Assembly: GCA_029879945.1 (NCBI GenBank)
Contig: JAOUPJ010000195.1
Location: 1 to 6,972, forward strand
Length of the DNA: 6,972 nucleotides
Reading direction: 5' to 3'
Origin: Gammaproteobacteria bacterium
Lineage (GTDB): Bacteria > Pseudomonadota > Gammaproteobacteria > S012-40
The position numbers were made by a program, and so were the translations under genes. This document shows, one piece after another, positions 1 to 6,727 of the stretch. Positions within the stretch are counted from its first letter, which is position 1; each line of letters starts with the position of its first letter. The notes beneath the pieces were generated by a model. The model saw only the letters and a list, made by a program, of their open reading frames with translations. It ran no database searches and had not been told where the DNA came from.

Positions 1-1
1 G

Positions 2-2536
2 CTTGTACTGGATCAGGGATATAGTCTGATATCATATTCAGAATCAATTAATAGCTATTTCGATATTGATTTTTCGGAGAGTATCGGTGAAACAATATGG
101 GACATCATTCCGGACTTGAAGAAAGGGTTGTATTCCCCCGAGAGTAAGTTTCTTGGTAACGGTCGTTCTGTCCTTCAAAACAAGATCTTCGATAGTTTTT
201 CAAACAAATGGTTTGATGCCAAAATTGTCAATCTAGGCGATATTGTTCTAGTTTTGTTAGACGAGGTCAGTGCGTTAGTCTACTTTGAAGACAAGTTAAA
301 AGACAATGAAAAAATACTTGCCAGCATCCTGAAAAATTTGTTCGACGGGGTTATCGTTTTAAATACAAAGGGAGAGGTGATACTTCTAAACGAAGCGGCG
401 GAAAAAATAACGGGATTTAGAACGCAGGAATTGCTTGGAAAAAATATCAATATACTGCTTCCCTTTGAAACCCGCGCTATACATGACGGCTACCTCGCAG
501 GGCCTTCTGTGGAGGAGGCAATGAACAAAATTAACCACAGGCGCGATCTAAAGATACGAAGTAAAAACGGTGTTTCGATACCCATCGAGTTGGCCATTAG
601 TCAAACTGCTATCGAGCAGGGTGATATTTTTATCTGCAGCATCAACGATATAACCGATAGGCTTCAACAAGAAGAAAGAATCCGGGAGTTGGCGCGCTTT
701 CCGGAAGAAACGTGGAACGTGGTAATGAAAATAGAGCAGGATGGGCTCCTCTCCTATTCTAACTCACGCAGCGAATATCTTCTTGAATATTGGAATACGG
801 AAGTGGGTCACGCTGTACCAGGTGAGGTATTGAAGATAGTACAGCGAACGATAGCACAGGGTCGTTCTGAAAGTATAGAATTTGATTGTGGTGCTTTGGT
901 CTACAGTGTTCTGTTCGCGCCATCACTTGAGACAAAAAGCGTCTACGTTTATGGTACGGACGTTACACTAAATAAATTGAATGAAAAAGAGCTCCTGCGA
1001 CATAGAGAAATGCTGGAGGAAATGATTGAAGAACGAACCAGGGAGTTGGCTATTTCTAAAGATCAGGCCCTAGCAGCGAATAGGGCAAAAAGTGTTTTTC
1101 TGGCGAATATGAGCCATGAAATGCGTACACCTTTGGCGGCCATTATAGGATACGCAGAATCGCTTATGGACGAATATTTAAATAAAGAAGAAAAAGATAG
1201 AGCGATAGACACTATAATAAGAAGTAGTTCACATTTGAAGGCTATTATCAACGATGTTTTGGATATATCCAAAATAGAAGCAGATAAACTTGAGCTTGAA
1301 TCAATAAAAACAGATTTGTCGGATTTGATTACAGATGTGGTCACGGTAAATCAACCCATTGCTGGCAAAAAAGGCCTTGAAATAGAGGTAAACTATCTAA
1401 CTCCGGTTCCTTCCCATATCCATACAGACCCAACTCGATTGAAACAGATACTGATGAACTTGTGTAGCAATGCAATCAAGTTTACGGAAAAGGGAAGTAT
1501 CGCTATAAAAGTCAAATACGAGGAAGACAGAAGATTGAATTTTGATGTGGTGGATACGGGTATCGGAATAAAAAGGGAAAACTTGCGTAAAATATTTAGT
1601 AAATTTTCTCAAGCGGATAGCGCTACAACCCGGCGATATGGAGGGACTGGCTTGGGGCTTACCCTTTCAAGAGAGTTGGCCCTGATGTTTGGCGGCAATC
1701 TAACTGTTGAAAGTGAGTATGGAAAGGGTAGTTGTTTTACGCTATTTGTCTTTGTGGATCAGTTACCAGAAGATGCCAAGCTGATTAGTCAATTCATTAG
1801 AACGAAAGTAAACGAAGAAGAGCACAAGCAACACAAACCGTTGTTTGGCCGAGTGTTGATCGTCGAAGATACTCCAGACATACAGGAGCTCGTTAAATTC
1901 GTGTTACGAAAGGCTGGTATAAAGTCTGATGTAGCGGAAAATGGAAAGGAAGGCGTCGAGTTGGCCCTCAGTCGAGATTATGATCTTGTTTTGATGGACT
2001 TGCAAATGCCTACCATGGATGGGTTACAGGCTACCCGTTTGCTACGTGAAAAAAACTACGATAAGCCCATTATCGCATTGACTGCCAATGTGACAAAGCA
2101 AGATCAAGAACAATGCCTTGAGGCCGGCTTCACAGATTTCACAGTTAAACCCATTAAAAAGGCACATTTTTTTGAAATACTGGAGAAATACATGAGTAAC
2201 ACTAAAGAGACCAAACCCATCTATTCACAACTGCTAGAGGATGATCCAGAATTGATTGAGCTGGTAACTAAGTTTGTGACGGGATTACCCGAATTCATAG
2301 AAGCGATCAATAAAGCCATGGAGAACGGGGACGTAGAGGAGGTGTCTAAAACTGCACACAAGCTTAAGGGAATTGGAGGAGGCTACGGTTACCCCATGCT
2401 AACAACGCTTGCAGCAGAAATTCAAGCCGTTATTACTAGCCAGGATCTGGAGAAGCTGGCGGCAAAAGTCGGATTACTCAATGAAATGGCAGAAGGAATT
2501 AGTTTGGGAATGAGTCCTCAGAGTAAAGCGGGATAG
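2..2536 (+). CDS. Hybrid sensor histidine kinase (PAS-PAS-PAS-HisKA-HATPase-REC-HPt), 5' partial
   Basis: This is a multi-step phosphorelay sensor. The frame stays open to the left edge, so the start is outside the window; the TTG at 116 is internal. Numbering the 844 visible residues from position 2, there is a PAS-like fold at about 1-95, a clear PAS domain at about 100-225 (DGVIVLN, then NEAAEKITGF, ending DITDR) and a third PAS-like domain at about 228-325 beginning ELARFPEE. A helical linker rich in Glu and Arg follows. HisKA has SHEMRTPL with phospho-acceptor His372. The ATPase domain shows the N box around Asn490, DTGIGI at Asp518 and GGTGLGL near 547. The receiver has acidic Glu622/Asp623, phospho-acceptor Asp666 (LMDLQMP) and Lys716. 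The C-terminal HPt has His786 in AHKLKG. All catalytic residues are intact. No membrane span is visible, so sensing may be cytosolic, although an N-terminal membrane part could be missing. The architecture resembles BarA/ArcB-type kinases; signal and target are unknown. The gene converges on petC. Confidence 0.95.
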   Translation, partial: LVLDQGYSLISYSESINSYFDIDFSESIGETIWDIIPDLKKGLYSPESKFLGNGRSVLQNKIFDSFSNKWFDAKIVNLGDIVLVLLDEVSALVYFEDKLKDNEKILASILKNLFDGVIVLNTKGEVILLNEAAEKITGFRTQELLGKNINILLPFETRAIHDGYLAGPSVEEAMNKINHRRDLKIRSKNGVSIPIELAISQTAIEQGDIFICSINDITDRLQQEERIRELARFPEETWNVVMKIEQDGLLSYSNSRSEYLLEYWNTEVGHAVPGEVLKIVQRTIAQGRSESIEFDCGALVYSVLFAPSLETKSVYVYGTDVTLNKLNEKELLRHREMLEEMIEERTRELAISKDQALAANRAKSVFLANMSHEMRTPLAAIIGYAESLMDEYLNKEEKDRAIDTIIRSSSHLKAIINDVLDISKIEADKLELESIKTDLSDLITDVVTVNQPIAGKKGLEIEVNYLTPVPSHIHTDPTRLKQILMNLCSNAIKFTEKGSIAIKVKYEEDRRLNFDVVDTGIGIKRENLRKIFSKFSQADSATTRRYGGTGLGLTLSRELALMFGGNLTVESEYGKGSCFTLFVFVDQLPEDAKLISQFIRTKVNEEEHKQHKPLFGRVLIVEDTPDIQELVKFVLRKAGIKSDVAENGKEGVELALSRDYDLVLMDLQMPTMDGLQATRLLREKNYDKPIIALTANVTKQDQEQCLEAGFTDFTVKPIKKAHFFEILEKYMSNTKETKPIYSQLLEDDPELIELVTKFVTGLPEFIEAINKAMENGDVEEVSKTAHKLKGIGGGYGYPMLTTLAAEIQAVITSQDLEKLAAKVGLLNEMAEGISLGMSPQSKAG

Positions 2537-2562
2537 CGTTGATATAAAATATGTTATTCCTG
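2537..2562. other. Short convergent junction between kinase gene and petC
   Basis: Only 26 AT-rich bases separate the TAG stop of the plus-strand kinase gene from the TAA stop of minus-strand petC. I see no GC-rich hairpin followed by a T run on either strand. Transcripts from the two sides probably overlap at their 3' ends, or end by Rho-dependent termination inside the opposing gene (inference). Confidence 0.6.
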
Positions 2563-3225
2563 TTATTGTAGATTTGCCCAGATGCGTCGCTTCAGAAAAA
2601 AGAGCAATAAAGTCAAGACCATTAAATAGGCGATCACAAACACCCCCATTGATTTTCTCTCGTCCCGTTTAGGGTCTGCCGCCCACTCAAGAAAAAGGGC
2701 TACCTGTTGCACACGTTTATCGATTAACTCTTTATCCTTGGGATTTTCGGTAACCGAGTATTCAAAGATATCAGGCATTCGTATTCCCTGAAAAAGATGG
2801 TTATCATACACGGCTTCCGATTTTTCATAGTAGCTGGTAAGTAATGTATAGATGTAATGGGTTCCATTTTTTCTGGCTTTGGCCATCAGAGAAAGATCTG
2901 GGGGCACTTTTCCAAAGGCCTGATTTGCCACGGAGGGAGGCATTGAGGCGGCCAATGTGTCAGATACCCCATTTGTGCCTCTGAGCACATCAATTTCATG
3001 TTTACTCAAACCAACATCAGATAGATTGCTGTACTTAATATATTTAAGGTTATGACATAGTCGGCACAAATTATTGTAAGTATAAAACCCCTCTCGAAGA
3101 TTTTGAGCGTTCACTTCGAGATAGATGTCCCGTAATTCAACATCCGCACTTGCTGACGCGTTAGTTGATACAGAAACCAAAGAGAGTAGCAAGATTACCA
3201 ACCGGATACGGAGAGTCATGTTCAT
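2563..3225 (-). CDS. petC: Cytochrome c1, haem subunit of the cytochrome bc1 complex
   Basis: This is the membrane-anchored c-type cytochrome that takes electrons from the Rieske protein and passes them to a periplasmic cytochrome c. The 220-residue product starts with a Sec signal peptide (hydrophobic residues about 9-20, likely cleavage near Ala24-Ala26). The haem site is CRLCH at 54-58, followed by NLKYIKY, close to the family's CHSLxYxRY. VPPDLSLMA (107-115) is a conserved c1 block, and Met150 in GIRMPDIF is the likely axial ligand. One C-terminal helix (about 193-211) followed by KRR anchors the protein, with the haem domain in the periplasm. At 220 residues it is somewhat shorter than the roughly 240-260 common in proteobacteria. 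Its ATG overlaps the petB stop as ATGA, indicating translational coupling; AGGGGA lies 10 bases upstream. It is the last gene of the operon. Confidence 0.96.
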   Translation of the reverse strand: MNMTLRIRLVILLLSLVSVSTNASASADVELRDIYLEVNAQNLREGFYTYNNLCRLCHNLKYIKYSNLSDVGLSKHEIDVLRGTNGVSDTLAASMPPSVANQAFGKVPPDLSLMAKARKNGTHYIYTLLTSYYEKSEAVYDNHLFQGIRMPDIFEYSVTENPKDKELIDKRVQQVALFLEWAADPKRDERKSMGVFVIAYLMVLTLLLFFLKRRIWANLQ

Positions 3226-4463
3226 GATTGTGTCTTCCCCTCTCTTATATCACGCTGATTCTCTTCGGCTGTGATCAATTCCTCCACTTCAGGGGGAAGC
3301 CCCCTCCTGCGTAACCACTTTTCCTCGTAGATAGAGATGGCGGGTAACGCCGTAAATAGTGCGAAATACATAAATGTAGCAATCTGTCCTACTAGTATTA
3401 AGCCGCCTTCAGGCGGTTTGGCCCCAACGTAGCTCAGAACAACAACATCAATGGAAAAGACTACAAAAAGTAATCGGTAGAACGGCCGATAGCGCGCTCC
3501 ACCGGGTATTTTTGAACGATCCAGATAGGGCAATACAGCAAATATGATGATGGAAAGTGCCATCGCAACGACGCCACCAAACAAATCTGGTATTGCGCGC
3601 AGAATGGCGTAGAAAGGCAAAAAATACCATTCCGGAACGATATGCGCCGGGGTCTGCAAGGGATCGGCCGGGATGTAGTTGTCAGCCTCTATGAAAGTAT
3701 TGGGGCTATAAAAAACAAATACGAAATAGATTATGAGAAAAACACCAAAACCAAAAAAGTCTTTGATCGTGTAGTAGGGATGAAAAGGAATATTGTCTTT
3801 GGCTTGGAGGTTAATACCAGAAGGATTGCTACTCTTTACATAGTGCAGGGCCACCATATGAAATCCCACCGCTGCGATAATAATAAAAGGAAACAGGTAA
3901 TGCAGTGCAAAAAAGCGTGTCAGCGTTGCATCTCCTACTGAGAAATCACCCCTCAACCAGATAACGACTTGATCGCCAATAAATGGAGTGGCACGAAAAA
4001 GATTGGTGATCACCTGCGCACCCCAATATGACATTTGTCCCCAGGGAAGTAGATACCCCATGAATGCTGTCGCCATCAGGAGTATTAGCAAACCTTGCCC
4101 GCTCCACCACATCAATTCTCGAGGTTTTCGAAACGAGCCATAATAGAGAGTTCGTGCCATGTGGATATAGATCACAATAAAAAAAGCAGACGCACCAGTG
4201 GAGTGCATATAGCGTATTAGCCAGCCGTAGTTCACATCTCGCATGATGTGTTCAACCGAGTCGAATGCCAGTTTGGCATCGGCCTTGTAATGCATCGCGA
4301 GAAAAATGCCTGTAATTACCTGTAACACCAACACCAGGGCGGCCAATGAACCAAAGTTCCACAGATAACTCAGATTTCGAGGTGTGGGATATTCGGTGAG
4401 TTCCTGTTTAACAAACTGAGTGAGGGGAAAGCGTTGATCAATCCAGGCAACAAGCTTATTCAT
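3222..4463 (-). CDS. petB: Cytochrome b, ubiquinol-oxidising subunit of the cytochrome bc1 complex
   Basis: This is the integral-membrane core of complex III, carrying haems bL and bH and the Qo and Qi quinone sites. The product has 413 residues, normal for bacterial bc1 cytochrome b with N- and C-terminal halves in one chain, unlike the split b6/subunit IV of b6f. Haem ligands are His87 and His101 in the second helix and His188 and His202 in the fourth. The 14-residue spacing in both pairs is the bc1 rather than the b6f pattern. The Qo-site PEWY motif is at 277-280, followed by FLPFYAILR. About eight hydrophobic helices can be traced, the last near 354-374, followed by a charged tail ending about 35 residues later. 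It follows petA by 11 bases and overlaps petC by 4. No key residue is missing. Confidence 0.98.
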   Translation of the reverse strand: MNKLVAWIDQRFPLTQFVKQELTEYPTPRNLSYLWNFGSLAALVLVLQVITGIFLAMHYKADAKLAFDSVEHIMRDVNYGWLIRYMHSTGASAFFIVIYIHMARTLYYGSFRKPRELMWWSGQGLLILLMATAFMGYLLPWGQMSYWGAQVITNLFRATPFIGDQVVIWLRGDFSVGDATLTRFFALHYLFPFIIIAAVGFHMVALHYVKSSNPSGINLQAKDNIPFHPYYTIKDFFGFGVFLIIYFVFVFYSPNTFIEADNYIPADPLQTPAHIVPEWYFLPFYAILRAIPDLFGGVVAMALSIIIFAVLPYLDRSKIPGGARYRPFYRLLFVVFSIDVVVLSYVGAKPPEGGLILVGQIATFMYFALFTALPAISIYEEKWLRRRGLPPEVEELITAEENQRDIREGKTQS

Positions 4464-4477
4464 GTCAGTTTCCTTTA
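4464..4477 (-). promoter_or_regulatory. Ribosome binding site of petB overlapping the petA stop codon
   Basis: Read on the minus strand, AAGGA (4475-4471) shares bases with the petA TAA stop and sits 7 bases before the petB ATG. The shared stop and Shine-Dalgarno sequence favours coupled translation of petA and petB and confirms the petB start. Confidence 0.75.
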
Positions 4478-4999
4478 AACCTTGTTGTTTCCAATTAGAA
4501 TTTTACTTTCAGACAAAAATTGATATGGGGGTCTTTCCAAATTGGTGGGAGCAGGGCCCTTCAAAATACGACCACTATTGTCGTATACACTACCATGACA
4601 AGGGCAAAGCCAGCCTTCCTCTTTACGACTCGGTACACATCCCAGGTGCGTACACAATCCTACTACGACCAACCAGTTTGGAACATCTACTCGTTTCTCG
4701 TCTTCAATGGGGTCTTTACCCCCATTTGACGCACGCATCTCATCGATTTGCTTATCCGTACGGTGCAGGATGAAAACCGGTTTCCCTTGCCATTCTACTG
4801 TTTTGGACTCGCCGGGTTTAATAACTCCGAGGTCAACTTCCGTAGTGGCTTTGGAGAGAACGTCCATGGTTGGATTCATGCTCTGGATAAAGGGCCAGCA
4901 CGCACCGACCAAACCGGCTCCCGCTACTGCGCCGGTGGCAGTAGTTAAAAAGTCTCTCCGAGTGGGGTTTTTTACATCCGATTTTTCTTTTTTCAACAT
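4475..4999 (-). CDS. petA: Rieske [2Fe-2S] protein, ubiquinol-cytochrome c reductase iron-sulfur subunit
   Basis: This subunit accepts the first electron from ubiquinol at the Qo site and carries it to cytochrome c1. From the ATG at 4999 the product has 174 residues. A twin-arginine motif (TRRDFLT, Arg14-Arg15) precedes a hydrophobic segment of about 20 residues that probably stays as the membrane anchor, so the cluster domain is exported folded. Cluster ligands are Cys116 and His118 (CTHLGC) and Cys132 and His135 (CPCHGS); Cys121 and Cys134 form the usual disulfide. Ser137 and Tyr139 match the residues that raise the cluster potential in ubiquinol-oxidising Rieske proteins (family knowledge). 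GPAP at 149-152 is the conserved proline loop. A TTG six codons upstream is also in frame, but AAGAG at 5011-5007, 7 bases before the ATG, supports the ATG. The length is slightly below the usual 180-200. Confidence 0.97.
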   Translation of the reverse strand: MLKKEKSDVKNPTRRDFLTTATGAVAGAGLVGACWPFIQSMNPTMDVLSKATTEVDLGVIKPGESKTVEWQGKPVFILHRTDKQIDEMRASNGGKDPIEDEKRVDVPNWLVVVGLCTHLGCVPSRKEEGWLCPCHGSVYDNSGRILKGPAPTNLERPPYQFLSESKILIGNNKV

Positions 5000-5012
5000 G
5001 GCTTTTCTCTTA
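5000..5012 (-). promoter_or_regulatory. Ribosome binding site deciding the petA start
   Basis: On the minus strand AAGAG at 5011-5007 stands 7 bases before the ATG at 4999. The alternative TTG start at 5017 would place this element inside the coding region and has no comparable element in front of it, so the ATG is preferred. Confidence 0.6.
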
Positions 5013-5041
5013 ATCAATAATTCAGAAATTTATCGTCAACC

Positions 5042-5338
5042 TTAAAGTTTGCTATAGTAAGAAGACAATGTTGCGATATCGTCGTCAGACAAACTCCCAA
5101 CCATCGAATTCATCATCGGATTCTTTCGTTTACCTGAACGGTAATCACGAATCGCTTTATCCAGATAAGCTTGTTTCTGGCCAGCCAGGTTGGGAACCTC
5201 AGGTGAAAAGCTAATCCCTTTTGGTCCGTGGCAGCCTGCACACATTGCAGCCTGAGAGGGTGGCTGGGTTTCTGCGCTGAAGGAATTCGAGTAACCCAAT
5301 GAAGATAGGCACAGCATTAAAAAAAGTATGTTTTTCAT
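5042..5338 (-). CDS. Small periplasmic class I cytochrome c (c553/half-c4 type), first gene of the bc1 operon
   Basis: This is a 98-residue precursor of a soluble monohaem cytochrome c. A Sec signal peptide (MKNILFLMLCLSSLG, likely cleavage after Ala22) leaves a mature protein of about 76 residues. The haem-binding motif is CAGCH at 33-37. VPNLAGQ (48-54), YLDKAIRDYRSGKR (58-71), an axial methionine among Met75/Met76/Met79, and LSDDDIATLSSYYS near the C terminus match one domain of the cytochrome c4 / c553 family. The frame runs 36 codons further upstream, but that extension is charged, lacks signal-peptide character and has no ribosome binding site. The ATG at 5338 has GAGGA 7 bases upstream. 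The gene lies 42 bases before petA on the same strand, so it is probably co-transcribed with petABC. It may be the electron acceptor of cytochrome c1 or an extra bc1 subunit; this is inferred from position. Confidence 0.9.
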   Translation of the reverse strand: MKNILFLMLCLSSLGYSNSFSAETQPPSQAAMCAGCHGPKGISFSPEVPNLAGQKQAYLDKAIRDYRSGKRKNPMMNSMVGSLSDDDIATLSSYYSKL

Positions 5339-5351
5339 CCCTAAATCCTCG
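5339..5351 (-). promoter_or_regulatory. Ribosome binding site deciding the cytochrome c start
   Basis: GAGGA (5350-5346 on the minus strand) is 7 bases from the ATG at 5338. It is among the strongest Shine-Dalgarno matches in the window and fixes the start at the signal-peptide methionine. Confidence 0.7.
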
Positions 5352-5649
5352 TCTTTATACCGAAAAAATTCTATATACGGATAAGTCAGTACCGGTGTTC
5401 TTATCAGCGAATGGTTGGATAAGCATCTATCTCGGCCCGTTTTCATAATCCCTTAGCATCAATACACAATAGTGTGCAAAGTTGCCACGAAGTCGATAGT
5501 GTACCTGTTAGTGTAGTATGAATATTCAAGTCTACAGTTCAGTATTAACCAAAACGGTGCCTATATAGTTAGAACATTCTCTATCGGGTTGCAATAAATG
5601 CAGAGAAGATAGTTTTTATGCGCGGATTAATTGACGAAGGAGTGTGTGA
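5352..5649. other. Gene-free region upstream of the cytochrome c-petABC operon
   Basis: About 300 AT-rich bases lie between the stop of the beta-barrel gene and the cytochrome c ribosome binding site. All flanking genes read leftwards, so this stretch should hold the operon promoter and the 3' end of the upstream transcript. I found no coding sequence with a credible start, no GC-rich hairpin with a T tract, and no convincing -35/-10 pair. It does contain three TAGTGT copies, an ACAC/GTGT inverted repeat and the near-palindrome at 5571-5580, which could be regulator sites. Confidence 0.5.
5464..5514 (+). repeat. Three TAGTGT direct repeats, the first within an ACAC-4-GTGT inverted repeat
   Basis: TAGTGT occurs at 5470-5475, 5497-5502 and 5509-5514. 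The first copy overlaps an inverted repeat, ACAC (5464-5467) and GTGT (5472-5475), around four bases. The units are short and their spacing is uneven (27 then 12 bases), so chance is possible. Their position about 130-175 bases before the cytochrome c start is where an activator or repressor could bind. I do not recognise a known regulator consensus. Confidence 0.3.
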
Positions 5650-6717
5650 CTAGAAACGAATCGGCAAGGACATATCCAGTGAAAATTTCTCAGACTCTTC
5701 TGTTAACCCTATTCCGAGAGCAATACTCAACATTCTTCCGGGAGCAAGTAGTAGTGAGCCACCGACAATGAAACTTGCGGAGAGCCTATCGCTTGCTGGG
5801 TGTGCCCTCTTATTCTCTGAGGTATAGTCCTGGTAACTGCCACTGAATAGAAAACGCATGGAGGTCTCAGGGCTTAATGCTATGAGATTTCCGAAGCTGG
5901 CTGATAACACGTCTCCGGGTTTGAGATCATCTTTTTTTATTGTGGTTTGATACAGTATCGATCCAATCAGCGTCAACGGGTCTTGTCGCTTGCTGGCGGT
6001 TATACTCGCAGAATATTCCTGGAAACTATTAGAGTGGCCAGTATCACTATCCCATGCGATTTTACCCACGAGGTTGGGTCGCCACCAGCCTTCTCTTGAA
6101 AGCGTCTTGGCCAGAGCCAAACTCAGATCACCCCAGCGGTCCTGCCTCGTTCTGTTAGATTCGACAGCGGTAAAATTCAGTTTTGTTGCACGCTGGATAT
6201 CAGTTGCGTAGTAGGGGAGGCCCATTTCAAATTGCGAATCGAATGGCAAACCCAGCTTAAAAGAAAGCCGGCTGCGTAGTGTGTTGACTCTCAGCTCAGT
6301 TTTGCTCGGGTAGATTTGTGTACCGGTAGAGAAAAAATCAGGGCTGGAATTTTCACGACGACTGAAACGGATGCCCGGTTCAAGTTCTATTGCGCCAGCG
6401 GGCAGGAGCAATGCACCTTCCAATGTGAGTGATCGTTCCAGTGCCCGTTCAGCGACTTCCTCATTGACACGAATTGTTCCAGGAGGTTGTGATGAGTCAG
6501 CTCGCTGTTTTTGACTACGTATTTGCTCATTTTTCTTAAGTTTTCCGGCTTTTACCCTCTGCTCAAGCGTCTGGACGCGTTCTATCAGTTCAATGATGGT
6601 TTGATCCCGTAGTTCAAGTTGCCGTGATAGTTCATCCATGGCTCGTTCCGAGGCACCGACTGCTGTCGAGGCTAGCAATAACAGGGTTCCATACAACAGA
6701 TAGTTTCGTTTTTTCAT
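5650..6717 (-). CDS. Outer-membrane beta-barrel protein with N-terminal coiled coil, FapF-like
   Basis: This is a predicted outer-membrane channel, 355 residues from the ATG at 6717. The signal peptide is about residues 1-22 (KKR, then YLLYGTLLLLASTAVGA). Residues about 26-58 form a heptad-like coiled coil (LELRDQTIIELIERVQTLEQ), followed by a polar Lys/Arg/Gln-rich linker. A helix at about 84-98 leads into GALLLPAGAIELEPGI (101-116), a block I associate with FapF-like and phenol-pathway-type transporter barrels. The rest consists of alternating amphipathic strands and ends in SLPIRF; a terminal Phe is the outer-membrane assembly signal. The frame extends 36 codons upstream, but those residues precede the signal peptide and overlap the peptidase gene. 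The start is 10 bases after that gene's stop and has no strong ribosome binding site, so coupled translation is likely. The Fap-type role is inference from architecture plus neighbour; a generic porin is the alternative. Confidence 0.75.
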   Translation of the reverse strand: MKKRNYLLYGTLLLLASTAVGASERAMDELSRQLELRDQTIIELIERVQTLEQRVKAGKLKKNEQIRSQKQRADSSQPPGTIRVNEEVAERALERSLTLEGALLLPAGAIELEPGIRFSRRENSSPDFFSTGTQIYPSKTELRVNTLRSRLSFKLGLPFDSQFEMGLPYYATDIQRATKLNFTAVESNRTRQDRWGDLSLALAKTLSREGWWRPNLVGKIAWDSDTGHSNSFQEYSASITASKRQDPLTLIGSILYQTTIKKDDLKPGDVLSASFGNLIALSPETSMRFLFSGSYQDYTSENKRAHPASDRLSASFIVGGSLLLAPGRMLSIALGIGLTEESEKFSLDMSLPIRF

Positions 6718-6727
6718 TCTTAGTCGA

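Noticed and set aside
1063..1344. Minus-strand reading frame of 93 codons inside the kinase gene
   Set aside because: It is antisense to the HisKA region, whose conserved motifs are all in the plus frame; it shows no ribosome binding site and no recognisable domain.
1397..1612. Minus-strand frame of 71 codons opposite the kinase ATPase domain
   Set aside because: It is a shadow of the conserved N-box and G-box coding region.
3642..3941. Plus-strand frame of 99 codons opposite petB
   Set aside because: It is antisense to the conserved cytochrome b helices and PEWY region; composition looks random and Lys/Arg-rich.
4462..5045. Several plus-strand frames opposite petA
   Set aside because: They overlap one another and lie antisense to the Rieske gene, which accounts for the whole stretch with all cluster ligands in place.
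5339..5446. 36-codon N-terminal extension of the small cytochrome c
   Set aside because: The extension is charged and would place the signal peptide internally; the ATG at 5338 has a strong GAGGA element and a proper signal sequence.
5442..5469. Possible minus-strand promoter TTGTGT - 16 bases - TATGAA
   Set aside because: It matches the sigma-70 consensus at only 3 of 6 and 4 of 6 positions; too weak to annotate, though spacing and position are acceptable.
5518..5568. 16-codon plus-strand mini-frame beginning ATGAATATTCAA
   Set aside because: No ribosome binding site and a length expected by chance; no recognisable peptide.
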